A DNA stretch of 64,000 nucleotides from Candidatus Epulonipiscium viviparus (GCF_030708075.1 NZ_CP117982.1:1410528-1474527), one strand, 5' to 3'. Shown: positions 52,613-62,316, numbered from the stretch's first letter. A program made the numbers and translations. The notes: generated by a model from the sequence alone, not told the origin.

Positions 52613-54058
52613 ATGGAGCTTAAAAAAATACTAGAAAACGTGGAGTATGAATTGCAACAGGGAGATATTAATAGAGATATTAGTGAGATAATTTACGATT
52701 CTAGAATAAAAACGAGATGCGGATTATTTATTGCGATAAAAGGGTATATGAGTGATGGGCATAAGTATGTGTCAAATGCTATTGAGAACGGTGCGCGAGT
52801 GATCGTAGTATCTGACGCAGTTTTTGTTGCAGCCAATATTGCTGTTGTTAGAGTAAAAGATACGAGAGCCGTAATGGCAGCTATTGCAGGAAACTTCTAT
52901 GGGCATCCATCCAAAGAGCTTGCCTTGGTGGGCGTTACCGGAACTAACGGAAAGACCAGCACTACATTTTTACTTGCAGAAATATTGGAAGCGTATCGTA
53001 AAAAAATTGGGGTAATCGGAACCATTGAAAATAGAATTGGTAAGCAGGTTATGGAAACCGCAAGAACCACGCCCGAATCAATTGATTTGCAAAAATTATT
53101 TCGCAAGATGAACACAGAAGATGTAGATGTCGCGATAATGGAGGTCTCTTCACATGCATTAGTTTTGAATAGAGTGGATGGTTGCGATTTTGATATCGGA
53201 GTATTTACAAATTTAACGCAAGATCACTTAGATTTTCATGAAACAATGGATAATTATGCGGCGGCAAAGGCAAAGCTTTTTTCGATGTGTAAAATTAGTA
53301 TTATCAACGTTGACAGCCCGTATAGCAAAGTGATGCTAGATTCATGTAAAGCAGAGACGATCACATATGGAATTAAGAATCCTGCAACATTTTTTGCAAA
53401 AGATATAGTGATACATGCACATGAAACGCAATATGTGCTAGAATATAATGGTAAAGATTTACAAATCGTGGTACCAATACCAGGAGAGTTTACAGTATAT
53501 AATACTATGTGCGCGATAATTTGTGCTTATAAACTGGGAGTGCCATTAGATTTTATAGCAAAAGCATTAAAAAATGTAAAAGGAGTACCGGGTCGAGTTC
53601 AAAGTTTTCAATCAACTAAGGGGTATAGTGTTTTGGTTGACTATGCTCATACACCAGATGGTTTAGAAAATGTATTGACTGCGATAAAGCAGTTTGCTAA
53701 AGGAGATATAGTAACAGTGTTTGGGTGCGGTGGAGACAGAGACAATAAGAAACGTCCGATAATGGGGGAAATTGCATCTAAATATTCTACCAAAGTTTAT
53801 ATTACATCCGATAATCCGAGAAGTGAAGAACCAGATGAGATTATTAGGCAAATAGAAGTGGGAGCAAAAAAGCATATTACACCATATGAAATTGAATCAG
53901 ACAGAAAAACTGCAATAATTAAAGCTTTATCATTTGCTAAAAAAGACGATGTTATTTTGATTGCAGGGAAGGGACACGAGACCTATCAGCATTTAAAAGA
54001 TGGAATTATTCACTTTGATGATAGTGAAGTGGTTTTAGAATTTTTAGCAAAGGGGTGA
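52613..54058 (+). CDS. murE: UDP-MurNAc-tripeptide synthetase (MurE)
   Basis: Adds the third amino acid to the UDP-MurNAc dipeptide in the cytoplasm. 481 aa with the ATP loop GVTGTNGKTSTTF and MEVSSHALVLNRV. The substrate motif DNPR (ITSDNPRSEEP) is the version that selects meso-diaminopimelate. The C-terminus has LIAGKGHETYQ. The ribosome site GAGAGAGG is good. Four bases separate it from murF, so they are co-translated. Confidence 0.95.
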   Translation: MELKKILENVEYELQQGDINRDISEIIYDSRIKTRCGLFIAIKGYMSDGHKYVSNAIENGARVIVVSDAVFVAANIAVVRVKDTRAVMAAIAGNFYGHPSKELALVGVTGTNGKTSTTFLLAEILEAYRKKIGVIGTIENRIGKQVMETARTTPESIDLQKLFRKMNTEDVDVAIMEVSSHALVLNRVDGCDFDIGVFTNLTQDHLDFHETMDNYAAAKAKLFSMCKISIINVDSPYSKVMLDSCKAETITYGIKNPATFFAKDIVIHAHETQYVLEYNGKDLQIVVPIPGEFTVYNTMCAIICAYKLGVPLDFIAKALKNVKGVPGRVQSFQSTKGYSVLVDYAHTPDGLENVLTAIKQFAKGDIVTVFGCGGDRDNKKRPIMGEIASKYSTKVYITSDNPRSEEPDEIIRQIEVGAKKHITPYEIESDRKTAIIKALSFAKKDDVILIAGKGHETYQHLKDGIIHFDDSEVVLEFLAKG

Positions 54059-54062
54059 TGTT

Positions 54063-55439
54063 ATGCAAATATCCATACAAGAACTAGTTCAGGAAACAGG
54101 AGGTATTTGTTTAAATAGTGAAGATTCTGGCAATACAGTAATTGAAGAAATCTTTACAGATTCGCGTCAAAAGGTAAATAAGGGGTTGTTTGTGCCGCTA
54201 ATTGGAGAAAAATTTAATGGGCACGATTATATAGATGATGTGAAAGCGATGGGAGCAATAGCGACTTTAACTTCCAAAGAGAATGATTCGGTGCATCAAG
54301 ATTTAATTACGATTGCAGTAGAAGATACCCAAAAGGCGTTGTTAGATGTCGCGCGTTATTACAGTTCAAAGGTAGATCGTCCTATTATTGCAATTACGGG
54401 AAGCGTGGGAAAGACTACGACAAAGGAAATGGTGGCAGCAGTTTTGGAAACGACGCTTAAAGTGCATAAAACTGTTGGCAATTATAATAATGAAATTGGC
54501 GTTCCAAAAACTATGTTTGCTTTATCTGAAGATGACCAAGTCAGTGTGATAGAGATGGGAATGAATCATTTTGGAGAGTTGAGCAGGTTGACTAGCGTTG
54601 TTAAGCCAGACTTTGCGGTAATTACGAATATCGGAACGGCGCATATAGAACATCTAGAGTCGAGAGAAGGAATTTTAAAGGCCAAGCTGGAGATATTAGA
54701 AGGGTTAAAACCAGAAGGAACCGTAATTATAAATGGTGACGAACCTTTGCTAATGGGAAAGAAGCAAGATAATTGGATAACATTTGGGTTTGATCCAAGG
54801 CTGGATTACTGCGTCTCTAACGTTGTAACATATGGCGCATTTACAGAAGCTGTCGTATATACTCCAAACTCTGTGTTTAAAATTAAAATTCCATCTCCGG
54901 GAGTGCATATGGCATTAAACGCTTTGATTGCGATCATTATTGCGGAGAAACTTGAAATTCCTAGGGATAAAATTATTAAAGGAATTGCAAATTATAAATC
55001 TGAAAAAATGAGAATGAATATTACTAATGTAGGTAATTTCACAGTGATTGATGATACCTATAACGCAAATTATGATTCTATGGTAGCAGCAATGAAGGTT
55101 TTGGGAAATTATCTTACCAAAAATAGGAAAATAGCAATTTTGGGAGATATCTTTGAGTTAGGAAAATATAGCGAATCAATTCATCGAAATTTGGGAGAAT
55201 ATATAGCATCATCGAGGATAAACTGCGTATTTACCATAGGCGACGCAGCTGCTTACATTACTGATGCGATTATAAATTCACCAAATAATAAAAATGTGAC
55301 CAGTAAGCATTTTAAAAATAAGGAATTGTTTATAAAAGAATGGAGCCAGTATATTAACGCTGGTGACATAGTATTGGTTAAGGCATCGAGAGGGATGCAT
55401 TTAGAAGAAGTCGTAAAAGCGATGAGAAAGGATAAATAG
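54063..55439 (+). CDS. murF: UDP-MurNAc-tripeptide--D-Ala-D-Ala ligase (MurF)
   Basis: Completes the wall pentapeptide by adding D-Ala-D-Ala. 458 aa; the ATP loop is AITGSVGKTTTKEM, with VIEMGMNHFGELSRL, TNIGTAHIEHLESREGI and VIDDTYNANYDSM in order, the normal Mur ligase layout. The ribosome site (AAAGGGGTG) overlaps the end of murE. mraY follows within 20 bases. Confidence 0.95.
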   Translation: MQISIQELVQETGGICLNSEDSGNTVIEEIFTDSRQKVNKGLFVPLIGEKFNGHDYIDDVKAMGAIATLTSKENDSVHQDLITIAVEDTQKALLDVARYYSSKVDRPIIAITGSVGKTTTKEMVAAVLETTLKVHKTVGNYNNEIGVPKTMFALSEDDQVSVIEMGMNHFGELSRLTSVVKPDFAVITNIGTAHIEHLESREGILKAKLEILEGLKPEGTVIINGDEPLLMGKKQDNWITFGFDPRLDYCVSNVVTYGAFTEAVVYTPNSVFKIKIPSPGVHMALNALIAIIIAEKLEIPRDKIIKGIANYKSEKMRMNITNVGNFTVIDDTYNANYDSMVAAMKVLGNYLTKNRKIAILGDIFELGKYSESIHRNLGEYIASSRINCVFTIGDAAAYITDAIINSPNNKNVTSKHFKNKELFIKEWSQYINAGDIVLVKASRGMHLEEVVKAMRKDK

Positions 55440-55454
55440 ATTATGGAGAGAGAT

Positions 55455-56396
55455 ATGATATATGCAGCAGTTATAGCGTTTCTGCTAAATATAATAGTAA
55501 GCCCGATAATGATACCTATTTTGCATAGGCTAAAATTTGGGCAAAATGTACGTGATGATGGGCCGCAAACCCATCTAAAGAAATCTGGAACACCAACGAT
55601 GGGTGGCATTATAATTTTGACTAGCGTTTTTATTACGAGCTTGTTATTTTTGCGTGGCAATAGAGAGTTACAGAGTGTGCTATTTATTACGTTTGGTTTT
55701 GGAATGATAGGATTTTTAGATGATTATATTAAGGTAGTTAAGAAGCGTTCTCTAGGATTGACTGCGGCACAAAAATTGTTAGCGCAGCTGTTTGTAACTA
55801 TTGGCTTTGCGTATTTATTAAGATTTTATATAGGAATGGACACCGCTATATTGATTCCATTTAGCAATGGCTTGTTGTTAGATATTGGATATGCGTATTA
55901 TCCGTTGCTAGTATTTGGCGTGTTGGGTGTGGTGAATGCTGTAAACTTGACAGATGGGCTTGATGGGTTAGCAGCTAGCGTTACGGTTTTGATTGCAACA
56001 TTTTTTGCTGTAGTTGCGTATGCTTATGGAAGTGGCGCAGACGTGTTTGCAGCGGCGGTGGCAGGTAGTTTGCTAGGATTTTTGTTATTTAATTCGCATC
56101 CGGCAAAAGTTTTTATGGGAGATACAGGATCGTTGGCATTGGGAGGATTTGTTGCAGCGATTTCGTTTATACTCAAGATGCCGTTGTTTATTTTGATTGT
56201 AGGATTGATATATGTAATAGAAAACTTATCTGTAATATTACAGGTGGGATATTTTAAGATGTATCATAAGAGAATATTTAAAATGGCTCCGATTCACCAT
56301 CATTTTGAATTATCGGGATGGGAGGAGACAAAAGTAGTGAGCGTTTTTGCTATAATCACAGCAGTGATGTGCCTGATAGGCCTTGTTGCGATTTAA
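55455..56396 (+). CDS. mraY: Phospho-MurNAc-pentapeptide transferase (MraY)
   Basis: Integral membrane enzyme that moves phospho-MurNAc-pentapeptide to undecaprenyl phosphate, giving lipid I. 313 aa with about ten helices. Catalytic segments: FLDDYIKVVKKRSLGL with the Asp pair, NAVNLTDGLDGLA, FMGDTGSLALGG and APIHHHFE. ATG 55455, after GGAGAG, is preferred to ATG 55443. It is followed by two tiny membrane ORFs rather than directly by murD. Confidence 0.95.
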   Translation: MIYAAVIAFLLNIIVSPIMIPILHRLKFGQNVRDDGPQTHLKKSGTPTMGGIIILTSVFITSLLFLRGNRELQSVLFITFGFGMIGFLDDYIKVVKKRSLGLTAAQKLLAQLFVTIGFAYLLRFYIGMDTAILIPFSNGLLLDIGYAYYPLLVFGVLGVVNAVNLTDGLDGLAASVTVLIATFFAVVAYAYGSGADVFAAAVAGSLLGFLLFNSHPAKVFMGDTGSLALGGFVAAISFILKMPLFILIVGLIYVIENLSVILQVGYFKMYHKRIFKMAPIHHHFELSGWEETKVVSVFAIITAVMCLIGLVAI

Positions 56397-56411
56397 TGTG
56401 GAGGTGTTGAC

Positions 56412-56498
56412 ATGGGTAGTTTAGTAGTATTTGTTGTGGCGCCGATAGTGATATGTACAGTATGTTATTATCTAATTGCTAGAGAAAAATATAAATAA
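56412..56498 (+). CDS. Tiny single-pass membrane protein, 28 aa
   Basis: A 28-codon ORF with a near-perfect ribosome site (GGAGGTGTTGAC before ATG) in the mraY-murD gap. The product is one hydrophobic helix (GSLVVFVVAPIVICTVCYYL) with a short basic tail (AREKYK), so the N-terminus should face out and the tail in. I do not recognise it. The context suggests a small accessory protein of wall synthesis or division. Confidence 0.62.
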   Translation: MGSLVVFVVAPIVICTVCYYLIAREKYK

Positions 56499-56522
56499 AA
56501 ATTGTGAAAGGGAAATTGAAAG

Positions 56523-56600
56523 ATGAGCCTAATTTTATTTGTGTTAGCGACAATAGCAATTAGCTTTGTGGGATCTGTAGCGATTTCAAAGGAGGGTTAA
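56523..56600 (+). CDS. Tiny single-pass membrane protein, 25 aa
   Basis: A 25-codon ORF after AAAGGGAAA, directly behind the 28-aa ORF. It reads MSLILFVLATIAISFVGSVA followed by a short ISKEG tail, a single membrane helix. Its last codons contain the AGGAGG ribosome site of murD, so the two are linked. Not recognised; considered real because a second such ORF with its own ribosome site lies 24 bases upstream. Confidence 0.55.
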   Translation: MSLILFVLATIAISFVGSVAISKEG

Positions 56601-56603
56601 TTG

Positions 56604-57974
56604 ATGAAAATACTGGTAATTGGATGCGCAAAAAGTGGTATAGGAGCGGCAAAGCTGGCGGCTAATGCGGGGCAAAACGTTGCTATATATGATGATAAGC
56701 GATTCGAAGATTTTGCCGATGAAACTAAGCAAGCTCTGATAGATTTAGAGAATAAAGGGGTTAAATTATTTTTGGGGAAACGCGATAGTTATATTGATGA
56801 TATAGAAAAAATTATTGTGAGCCCCGGGGTTCCTCTAGACATTCCGATCATAGAGCATTACCGCAAAGAAAATGTGAACATAGTGGGTGAATTCGAATTT
56901 GCAGCTACTTTTTGTAAGGCGCCAATACTTGGAATTACAGGAACTAATGGAAAAACGACAACAACAACACTGGTTGGTGAAATATTTAAGGCATATAATC
57001 CAAAAACTTTTGTGGTTGGAAACATAGGATGTGCATTTTCGGAAGAAGTTCAGGATATTACTGCCGATAGCGTTGTGATAGCAGAGCTGAGCAGCTTTCA
57101 ATTAGAAACAATCGAAACTTTGAGTTGTCAAATTTGTTCGATATTAAATATTACACCAGATCATTTAAATAGACATGGTACGATGGAAAATTATATGGCA
57201 GCAAAATATAGAATTTTTGAAAATGGAGGTAAAAATGTAAAGGTTATTCTCAATAAAGAAGATGCGGAGCTTGCAAAACTTATTGGGAAGACCGGCAAAA
57301 CTGAACTTTTATTTAGTTCGAAAGAATCTGTAGAAAAGGGGGTTTATCTAGAAAATGGAGCATTAGTGGACAATACGCTTGGAGACAACTTTGTTATTTG
57401 CAATATAGATGAACTTCATATTTTGGGAGTACATAACTACGAAAATGCGTTGGCGGCAATACTGATGGCAAGAGCATATGGTGTCCCTAGAGAAATTATT
57501 AGAAGCGTATTATTAGACTTTAGGGGTGTTGCGCATCGCATAGAGTATGTAACAACAGTATCAGACGTTAAATTTTACAACGACTCAAAAGCAACTAATG
57601 TGGGCGCGGCAGTTCCGGGGCTACTGGCAATGCAGTCAAAGATTAGATTGATCGGAGGAGGGCTTGATAAACACATAGAATTTGATGAGTGGGTCGAGTT
57701 GTTTGAGGGGCGTGTAGCTAAATTATATATTATTGGAGAAACTACAAATCAGATAATAGAAACTTGCAAAAAGCATGGTTTTCATAACTATGAAGCTTTT
57801 GAAACATTTGAGGAGGCAATAAAAGCGGCATATAACGAAGCCAAGAGAGGAGAATGCGTTTTGTTATCTCCGGCTTGTGCCAGCTGGGATATGTTTCCAA
57901 GTTATGAAGTGCGAGGTGAAATATTTAAGCAAGTGGCTTTATCTTTGAGAGAGGGTGCAAAGGATGAAAGATAA
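56604..57974 (+). CDS. murD: UDP-MurNAc-L-alanine--D-glutamate ligase (MurD)
   Basis: Adds D-glutamate to UDP-MurNAc-L-Ala. 456 aa, with an N-terminal Rossmann domain (ILVIGCAKSGIGAAKLA), the ATP loop GITGTNGKTTTTTL, the SFQLETIETL and NITPDHLNRHGTMENY segments, and the C-terminal LLSPACASWDMFPSYEVRG. ATG 56604, eight bases after AGGAGG, is preferred to the TTG just before it. Its end overlaps ftsW by 11 bases. Confidence 0.95.
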   Translation: MKILVIGCAKSGIGAAKLAANAGQNVAIYDDKRFEDFADETKQALIDLENKGVKLFLGKRDSYIDDIEKIIVSPGVPLDIPIIEHYRKENVNIVGEFEFAATFCKAPILGITGTNGKTTTTTLVGEIFKAYNPKTFVVGNIGCAFSEEVQDITADSVVIAELSSFQLETIETLSCQICSILNITPDHLNRHGTMENYMAAKYRIFENGGKNVKVILNKEDAELAKLIGKTGKTELLFSSKESVEKGVYLENGALVDNTLGDNFVICNIDELHILGVHNYENALAAILMARAYGVPREIIRSVLLDFRGVAHRIEYVTTVSDVKFYNDSKATNVGAAVPGLLAMQSKIRLIGGGLDKHIEFDEWVELFEGRVAKLYIIGETTNQIIETCKKHGFHNYEAFETFEEAIKAAYNEAKRGECVLLSPACASWDMFPSYEVRGEIFKQVALSLREGAKDER

Positions 57975-59124
57975 GAGAATAGACATTGTTTTGGTCATTC
58001 TTATTTTGGTAATCGTTTCGTTTGGAGTGCTGATGGTTTATAGTGCAAGTAACTATCATGCGCTGGTGATGTATGGTGATCCATTTAGCCTTGCTAAAAA
58101 GCAGGGCATGTTCGCCATACTGGGAATTTGTGCGATGTTATTTATAGGATCTAAAGTAGATTACAGAATTTTTTCGAACATGAAAGTTGCGGGGGCAATT
58201 TACATAGCATCGAATGCGTTGGTGGCATTGTTGCCGTTGATTGGACACGAAAGTAAAGGGGCAACCCGATGGATAATGATTGGGCCTATTACTGTTCAGC
58301 CTTCAGAATTTGCAAAGATCGCGACGATATTGATGGTATCAGCTTTTATAGTTAATTATAGAAACAAGCTCGAAAAGTGGCCACTTGTGATAGGGGGATT
58401 TGCAATTATCGGAGTTCCCGCAATATTGGTTTTGTTTGAAAATATGAGTTCTGCAATTGTAATAGGTGCCGCAGGGGTATTTATTATGTTTGTTGCAACC
58501 AAAGATGTGTGGTATTATGTTGCGGGACTTTTTGGAGCTGTGGGAATGGGTTGGCTAGGGCTACATCTTGCAGCAACTACAGATAGAGCAGTAGAAACTA
58601 CAGGGATTTTGGGAGTAGTTTTTCCTCAATATCGTTTGGACAGGTTTAGAGTTTGGCTGGATCCGTGGATCGATCCGAAAAATGTTGGGTATCAGCCTAT
58701 TCAATCACTCTACGCAATAGGAGCAGGGGGACTATTTGGACAAGGCCTAGGTAGTAGTATACAAAAACAAGGATTTTTGCCAGAGCCACACAACGACATT
58801 ATCTTTTCTGTAATTTGTGAAGAGCTGGGTCTTGTGGGAGCGAGTTGTGTGCTTCTTATTTACGCATTGCTCGTGGTGCGAGGATTGATGATTGCAGTTG
58901 ATGCGGATGACCTATTTGGATCATTGGTTGCGACGGGGTTGGTCGGTCTTGTGGCAGTTCAAGTTTTAATTAATGTGGCAGTAAATACAAATACGTTCCC
59001 AACCACAGGAATGCAATTACCAATGATAAGTTATGGAGGAACAGCCTTGGTGGTGTTGCTATCATCATTGGGGCTATTGCTAAGCATTTCAAAATACTCA
59101 AAAATTAAGAAGATTGGAAAATAG
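57964..59124 (+). CDS. ftsW: SEDS-family peptidoglycan polymerase (FtsW/SpoVE), copy 1
   Basis: Multi-pass membrane glycosyltransferase (386 aa) that polymerises lipid II with a partner class B PBP, here probably PbpB or SpoVD. Typical segments: FGVLMVYSASNYHA, TRWIMIGPITVQPSEFAKIA, RFRVWLDPWIDP, GAGGLFGQGLGSSIQKQGFLPEPHNDIIFSVICEELG and TGMQLPMISYGGTAL. It overlaps murD by 11 bases. It is the first of two tandem, very similar copies; which one serves division and which sporulation cannot be told from sequence. Confidence 0.92.
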   Translation: MKDKRIDIVLVILILVIVSFGVLMVYSASNYHALVMYGDPFSLAKKQGMFAILGICAMLFIGSKVDYRIFSNMKVAGAIYIASNALVALLPLIGHESKGATRWIMIGPITVQPSEFAKIATILMVSAFIVNYRNKLEKWPLVIGGFAIIGVPAILVLFENMSSAIVIGAAGVFIMFVATKDVWYYVAGLFGAVGMGWLGLHLAATTDRAVETTGILGVVFPQYRLDRFRVWLDPWIDPKNVGYQPIQSLYAIGAGGLFGQGLGSSIQKQGFLPEPHNDIIFSVICEELGLVGASCVLLIYALLVVRGLMIAVDADDLFGSLVATGLVGLVAVQVLINVAVNTNTFPTTGMQLPMISYGGTALVVLLSSLGLLLSISKYSKIKKIGK

Positions 59125-59130
59125 AAACAT

Positions 59131-59163
59131 ATGCCTTCTCTGGTAGCGGAGAGGGCTATTTTT
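59131..59163 (+). terminator. Terminator between the two ftsW copies
   Basis: GCCTTCTC and GAGAGGGC form an 8-bp stem with one wobble (59133-59140 with 59149-59156), followed by TATTTTTG. It would partly or fully separate copy 2 and the downstream divIB-ftsZ from the upstream transcript. Confidence 0.72.
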
Positions 59164-59241
59164 GTGTTAAAAATATGTTGAATATTTCTGAGTCTAAGAG
59201 GAGAAAATAATCCCAAGTAAATATGGCAAGAGGTGTAGTCG

Positions 59242-60393
59242 ATGAAAGATAAAAACATAGACATCGTGTTGGTTGTATTAATTTTGGTAATCGTATCTTT
59301 TGGAGTATTGATGGTATATAGTGCAAGCAACTATCACGCGATACTCATGTATAATGACCCGTTTAATATAGCGAAGAAGCAAGCAGTGTTTGCCGTAATG
59401 GGAGTGTGTGTGATGCTGTTTATAGGATTTAATGTAGATTATAGGATATTTTCTAATCTGAGAATAGCAACCTTTATTTATGTAGCGGCAAATGCGCTAG
59501 TGGCCTTGCTCCCATGGATAGGAGACGAAAGAAAAGGTGCGGTAAGATGGATTGTGTTAGGGCCTATAACAATTCAACCATCAGAAATTGTTAAGATAGC
59601 CACGCTAATAATGATCTCGGCCTTTATAGTGCATTTTAGGAATAAATTGAGCAATTTTTGGGTTGCTGTTGGAGGGTTTGCGATAGTGGGTATTCCGACA
59701 GTGTTGGTGTTGTTTGAAAATTTGAGTTCTGCCATTGTTATAGGCGCGGTTGGGGTTTTAGTGATGTTTGTGGCAACGAAAGAGATATGGTATTACGCTA
59801 TTGGAGCCGCAGGTGCAGGAGGGTTTGTATGGCTTGCGCTCTATTTGGCCGCAACGACAGAGAGCGATGTACCAACAACCGGGATTATTGGAATAATTTT
59901 TCCGCAATATAGACTTAATAGATTTAGAGTGTGGCTGGATCCATGGATCGATCCGCTAAGGAATGGGTATCAATCCATTCAGTCGTTATATGCGATAGGA
60001 GCAGGAGGATTGTTTGGCCGAGGATTGGGAATGAGCATACAAAAGCAAGGATTTTTGCCAGAGCCACACAACGACATTATTTTTTCTGTAATTTGTGAAG
60101 AGTTGGGGTTTGTGGGTGCAGCATGCGTGTTGATAATATACTCATTGTTAATTATGCGAGGGTTGATGATTGCGATAAACGCGTATGATTTGTTTGGATC
60201 GTTGCTGGCAGTGGGGTTGGTAGGATTAATAGCAGTGCAAGTGATAATTAATGTGGCGGTAAATACAAATACGTTTCCGACAACGGGAATGCAGCTGCCA
60301 TTAATTAGTTATGGAGGAACAGCATTGGTGGTGTTGCTTGCGGCGCTGGGGATTTTGCTGAATATTTCAAAGTATTCAAAAATAGAAAAATAG
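59242..60393 (+). CDS. SEDS-family peptidoglycan polymerase (FtsW/SpoVE), copy 2
   Basis: 383 aa, with the same segment order as copy 1 and clearly a duplicate (MKDKNIDIVLVVLILVIVSF against MKDKRIDIVLVILILVIVSF at the N-terminus). Differences cluster in the extracellular loop around ATTESDVPTTG and in several helices. It occupies the place where murG usually lies in clostridial and Bacillus clusters. The ribosome site is AAGAGGTG. With a terminator in front it may have its own promoter; the 78-base gap is too AT-rich to name one. Confidence 0.9.
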   Translation: MKDKNIDIVLVVLILVIVSFGVLMVYSASNYHAILMYNDPFNIAKKQAVFAVMGVCVMLFIGFNVDYRIFSNLRIATFIYVAANALVALLPWIGDERKGAVRWIVLGPITIQPSEIVKIATLIMISAFIVHFRNKLSNFWVAVGGFAIVGIPTVLVLFENLSSAIVIGAVGVLVMFVATKEIWYYAIGAAGAGGFVWLALYLAATTESDVPTTGIIGIIFPQYRLNRFRVWLDPWIDPLRNGYQSIQSLYAIGAGGLFGRGLGMSIQKQGFLPEPHNDIIFSVICEELGFVGAACVLIIYSLLIMRGLMIAINAYDLFGSLLAVGLVGLIAVQVIINVAVNTNTFPTTGMQLPLISYGGTALVVLLAALGILLNISKYSKIEK

Positions 60394-60414
60394 AAAGCAA
60401 AGAGAGGAGTGCTA

Positions 60415-61134
60415 ATGTCAAAACAGCTAAAGGTGATTTTGGGAGTAATTTTTGTATTGGCCGTCACGTTTATTTTGCCGATATGGCAAGCTCAGATTGC
60501 TCAAATAAATGTACGAAGTTATGGAGAAGTGCCATATTATACGCAACGAGATCTAGAAATAGTTTTGGGGATTTCAAAAAACGCTCATATATTGAATATT
60601 TCCAATCGAAAATGGGAAAAATATAAGAAAAGTTTACCTTTTATTGAAAGCTTAAAGATAACCAAAAAGTTTCCAAACTTATTAATTTTAGACATCGTTG
60701 AAAAGACTCCTCTAGGATATATTCCATTTAATGGCAGATATGTGTTAGTTGATGACCAAGCTATTGTGCTTGCAGAGTCTGCAAAACCAAATTTTGACTT
60801 GCCTGTAATAGAGGGCATAACAATTAATAATTTTACTATCGGTGAAAAAATAAATTTATACAGAGATGATGCGTTACTAACATTAGATTTTATATCACAA
60901 ACGGCTATAGCATATGGGTTATTTTCGGATATTGATAGCATAAATTTAGTGGATTTGGAAAATATTATATTGAAGATAAAAAAATTAAAAGTTGAGTTAG
61001 GTAATGTAGATAATCTAGCTAAAAAAATGAATTGGCTGAGTGAAATCTACAGGGATTATAGTGTGGGAGTCTTGGATCTACGCAATATAGATTCGGGCGA
61101 GGCTATATTAACGATAGACGAAAGGATAAAGTGA
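60415..61134 (+). CDS. divIB: Cell division protein DivIB/FtsQ
   Basis: A bitopic division protein of 239 aa. One membrane helix (about residues 5-25) is followed by a POTRA domain (INVRSYGEVPYYTQRDLEIVLGIS, FIESLKITKKFPNLLILDIVEKTPLGYI) and the FtsQ beta domain (YVLVDDQAIVL). ATG 60415, after GAGAGGAG, is chosen. It lies directly before ftsZ; ftsA, normally between or near them, is not present. Confidence 0.88.
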   Translation: MSKQLKVILGVIFVLAVTFILPIWQAQIAQINVRSYGEVPYYTQRDLEIVLGISKNAHILNISNRKWEKYKKSLPFIESLKITKKFPNLLILDIVEKTPLGYIPFNGRYVLVDDQAIVLAESAKPNFDLPVIEGITINNFTIGEKINLYRDDALLTLDFISQTAIAYGLFSDIDSINLVDLENIILKIKKLKVELGNVDNLAKKMNWLSEIYRDYSVGVLDLRNIDSGEAILTIDERIK

Positions 61135-61140
61135 CTTATT

Positions 61141-62256
61141 ATGGAAATGTATGATGTAAGCACAAGTCAAGAAGCGCGTATTAAAGTTATAGGGGTTGGT
61201 GGCGGAGGAAATAATGCCGTTGATCGAATGATTACAGAAGGGCTTAGTGGAGTAGAATTTATTACAGTAAATACTGATCACCAAGCACTAGAGAGATCCA
61301 AAGCAGATACCAGAATTCAAATTGGCGAAAAAATTACTCGCGGGTTGGGCGCAGGTGCAAATCCGGAGGTAGGGTATCAAGCTGCCGAAGAAAGCCACGA
61401 GGCAATCTATGAGGCAATAAAAGATACGGACATGCTATTTATTACTGCAGGAATGGGTGGGGGCACTGGAACTGGAGCAGCACCGGTGATTGCGCAAATT
61501 GCAAAGCAAGAGGGTATTTTAACTGTAGGCGTTGTAACGAAGCCGTTTACATTTGAAGGACGCAAGCGAATGGCAACTGCGGAACGCGGAATAGAAGAGT
61601 TGATTAAGGCAGTTGACACCCTGGTAATAATTCCGAATGACAGAATTTTAGATGTGATAGAAAAGAATACAACAATAGAAGACGCGTTTAAGAAGGCAGA
61701 TTCGGTATTACAGCAAGGCGTTGGCGGGATAACTAATTTAATTACGAAGCCGGGGATTATTAACTTAGACTTTGCAGATGTGAGAACTATAATGTGTGAC
61801 AAAGGCATTGCTCATATGGGAATTGGCCAGGCGAGCGGTGAAAATAGAGTGGATGAGGCAATCAAACAAGCAACTAGTAGTCCTCTTTTAGATACTACAA
61901 TTAAAGGTGCAGGTGGCGTACTGATCAATATCACAGGTGACTCGACACTTGCAATGTCAGAGTTGAATGCGGGAGCTAGCTTGGTTCAAAATGATGCGGA
62001 TGTAGATGCAGAAATAATTTTGGGAACATCTGTTAATGAAGAGCTTAAAGATGACATTATTGTTACCGTTATTGCAACAGGATTTGTGGACAAAGAAGTG
62101 GTGCCAGTAAGACTTGAAAATAAGAAGAATATTACGAATACACAGTCGGGTTTCAAAAAGGTCGAAACACGTTCGTCAACAAATTCGCATCCGCGTCAAG
62201 CATATGAAGGAACTCCAGAGATACCTGTTTTTTTAAGAAATGCCAATAAAAGATAA
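61141..62256 (+). CDS. ftsZ: Cell division protein FtsZ
   Basis: Tubulin-like GTPase forming the division ring. 371 aa: [16 protein letters not shown] at the N-terminus, the tubulin signature [13 protein letters not shown], the synergy-loop region with [11 protein letters not shown], and the conserved C-terminal binding tail [10 protein letters not shown]. The tail is the site bound by FtsA or SepF in other bacteria; with no ftsA here, SepF is a likely anchor. Its own ribosome site is weak. A terminator follows ten bases after the stop. Confidence 0.97.
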   Translation: MEMYDVSTSQEARIKVIGVGGGGNNAVDRMITEGLSGVEFITVNTDHQALERSKADTRIQIGEKITRGLGAGANPEVGYQAAEESHEAIYEAIKDTDMLFITAGMGGGTGTGAAPVIAQIAKQEGILTVGVVTKPFTFEGRKRMATAERGIEELIKAVDTLVIIPNDRILDVIEKNTTIEDAFKKADSVLQQGVGGITNLITKPGIINLDFADVRTIMCDKGIAHMGIGQASGENRVDEAIKQATSSPLLDTTIKGAGGVLINITGDSTLAMSELNAGASLVQNDADVDAEIILGTSVNEELKDDIIVTVIATGFVDKEVVPVRLENKKNITNTQSGFKKVETRSSTNSHPRQAYEGTPEIPVFLRNANKR

Positions 62257-62265
62257 GTTATTTTT

Positions 62266-62294
62266 TGGGACACTTATAATGGTGTCCTTTTTAT
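62266..62294 (+). terminator. Terminator after ftsZ
   Basis: GGACAC and GTGTCC (62268-62273 with 62282-62287) form a short stem followed by five T residues, closing the division cluster. Confidence 0.78.
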
Positions 62295-62316
62295 TATGTT
62301 GAGTGAAGGAATTATT

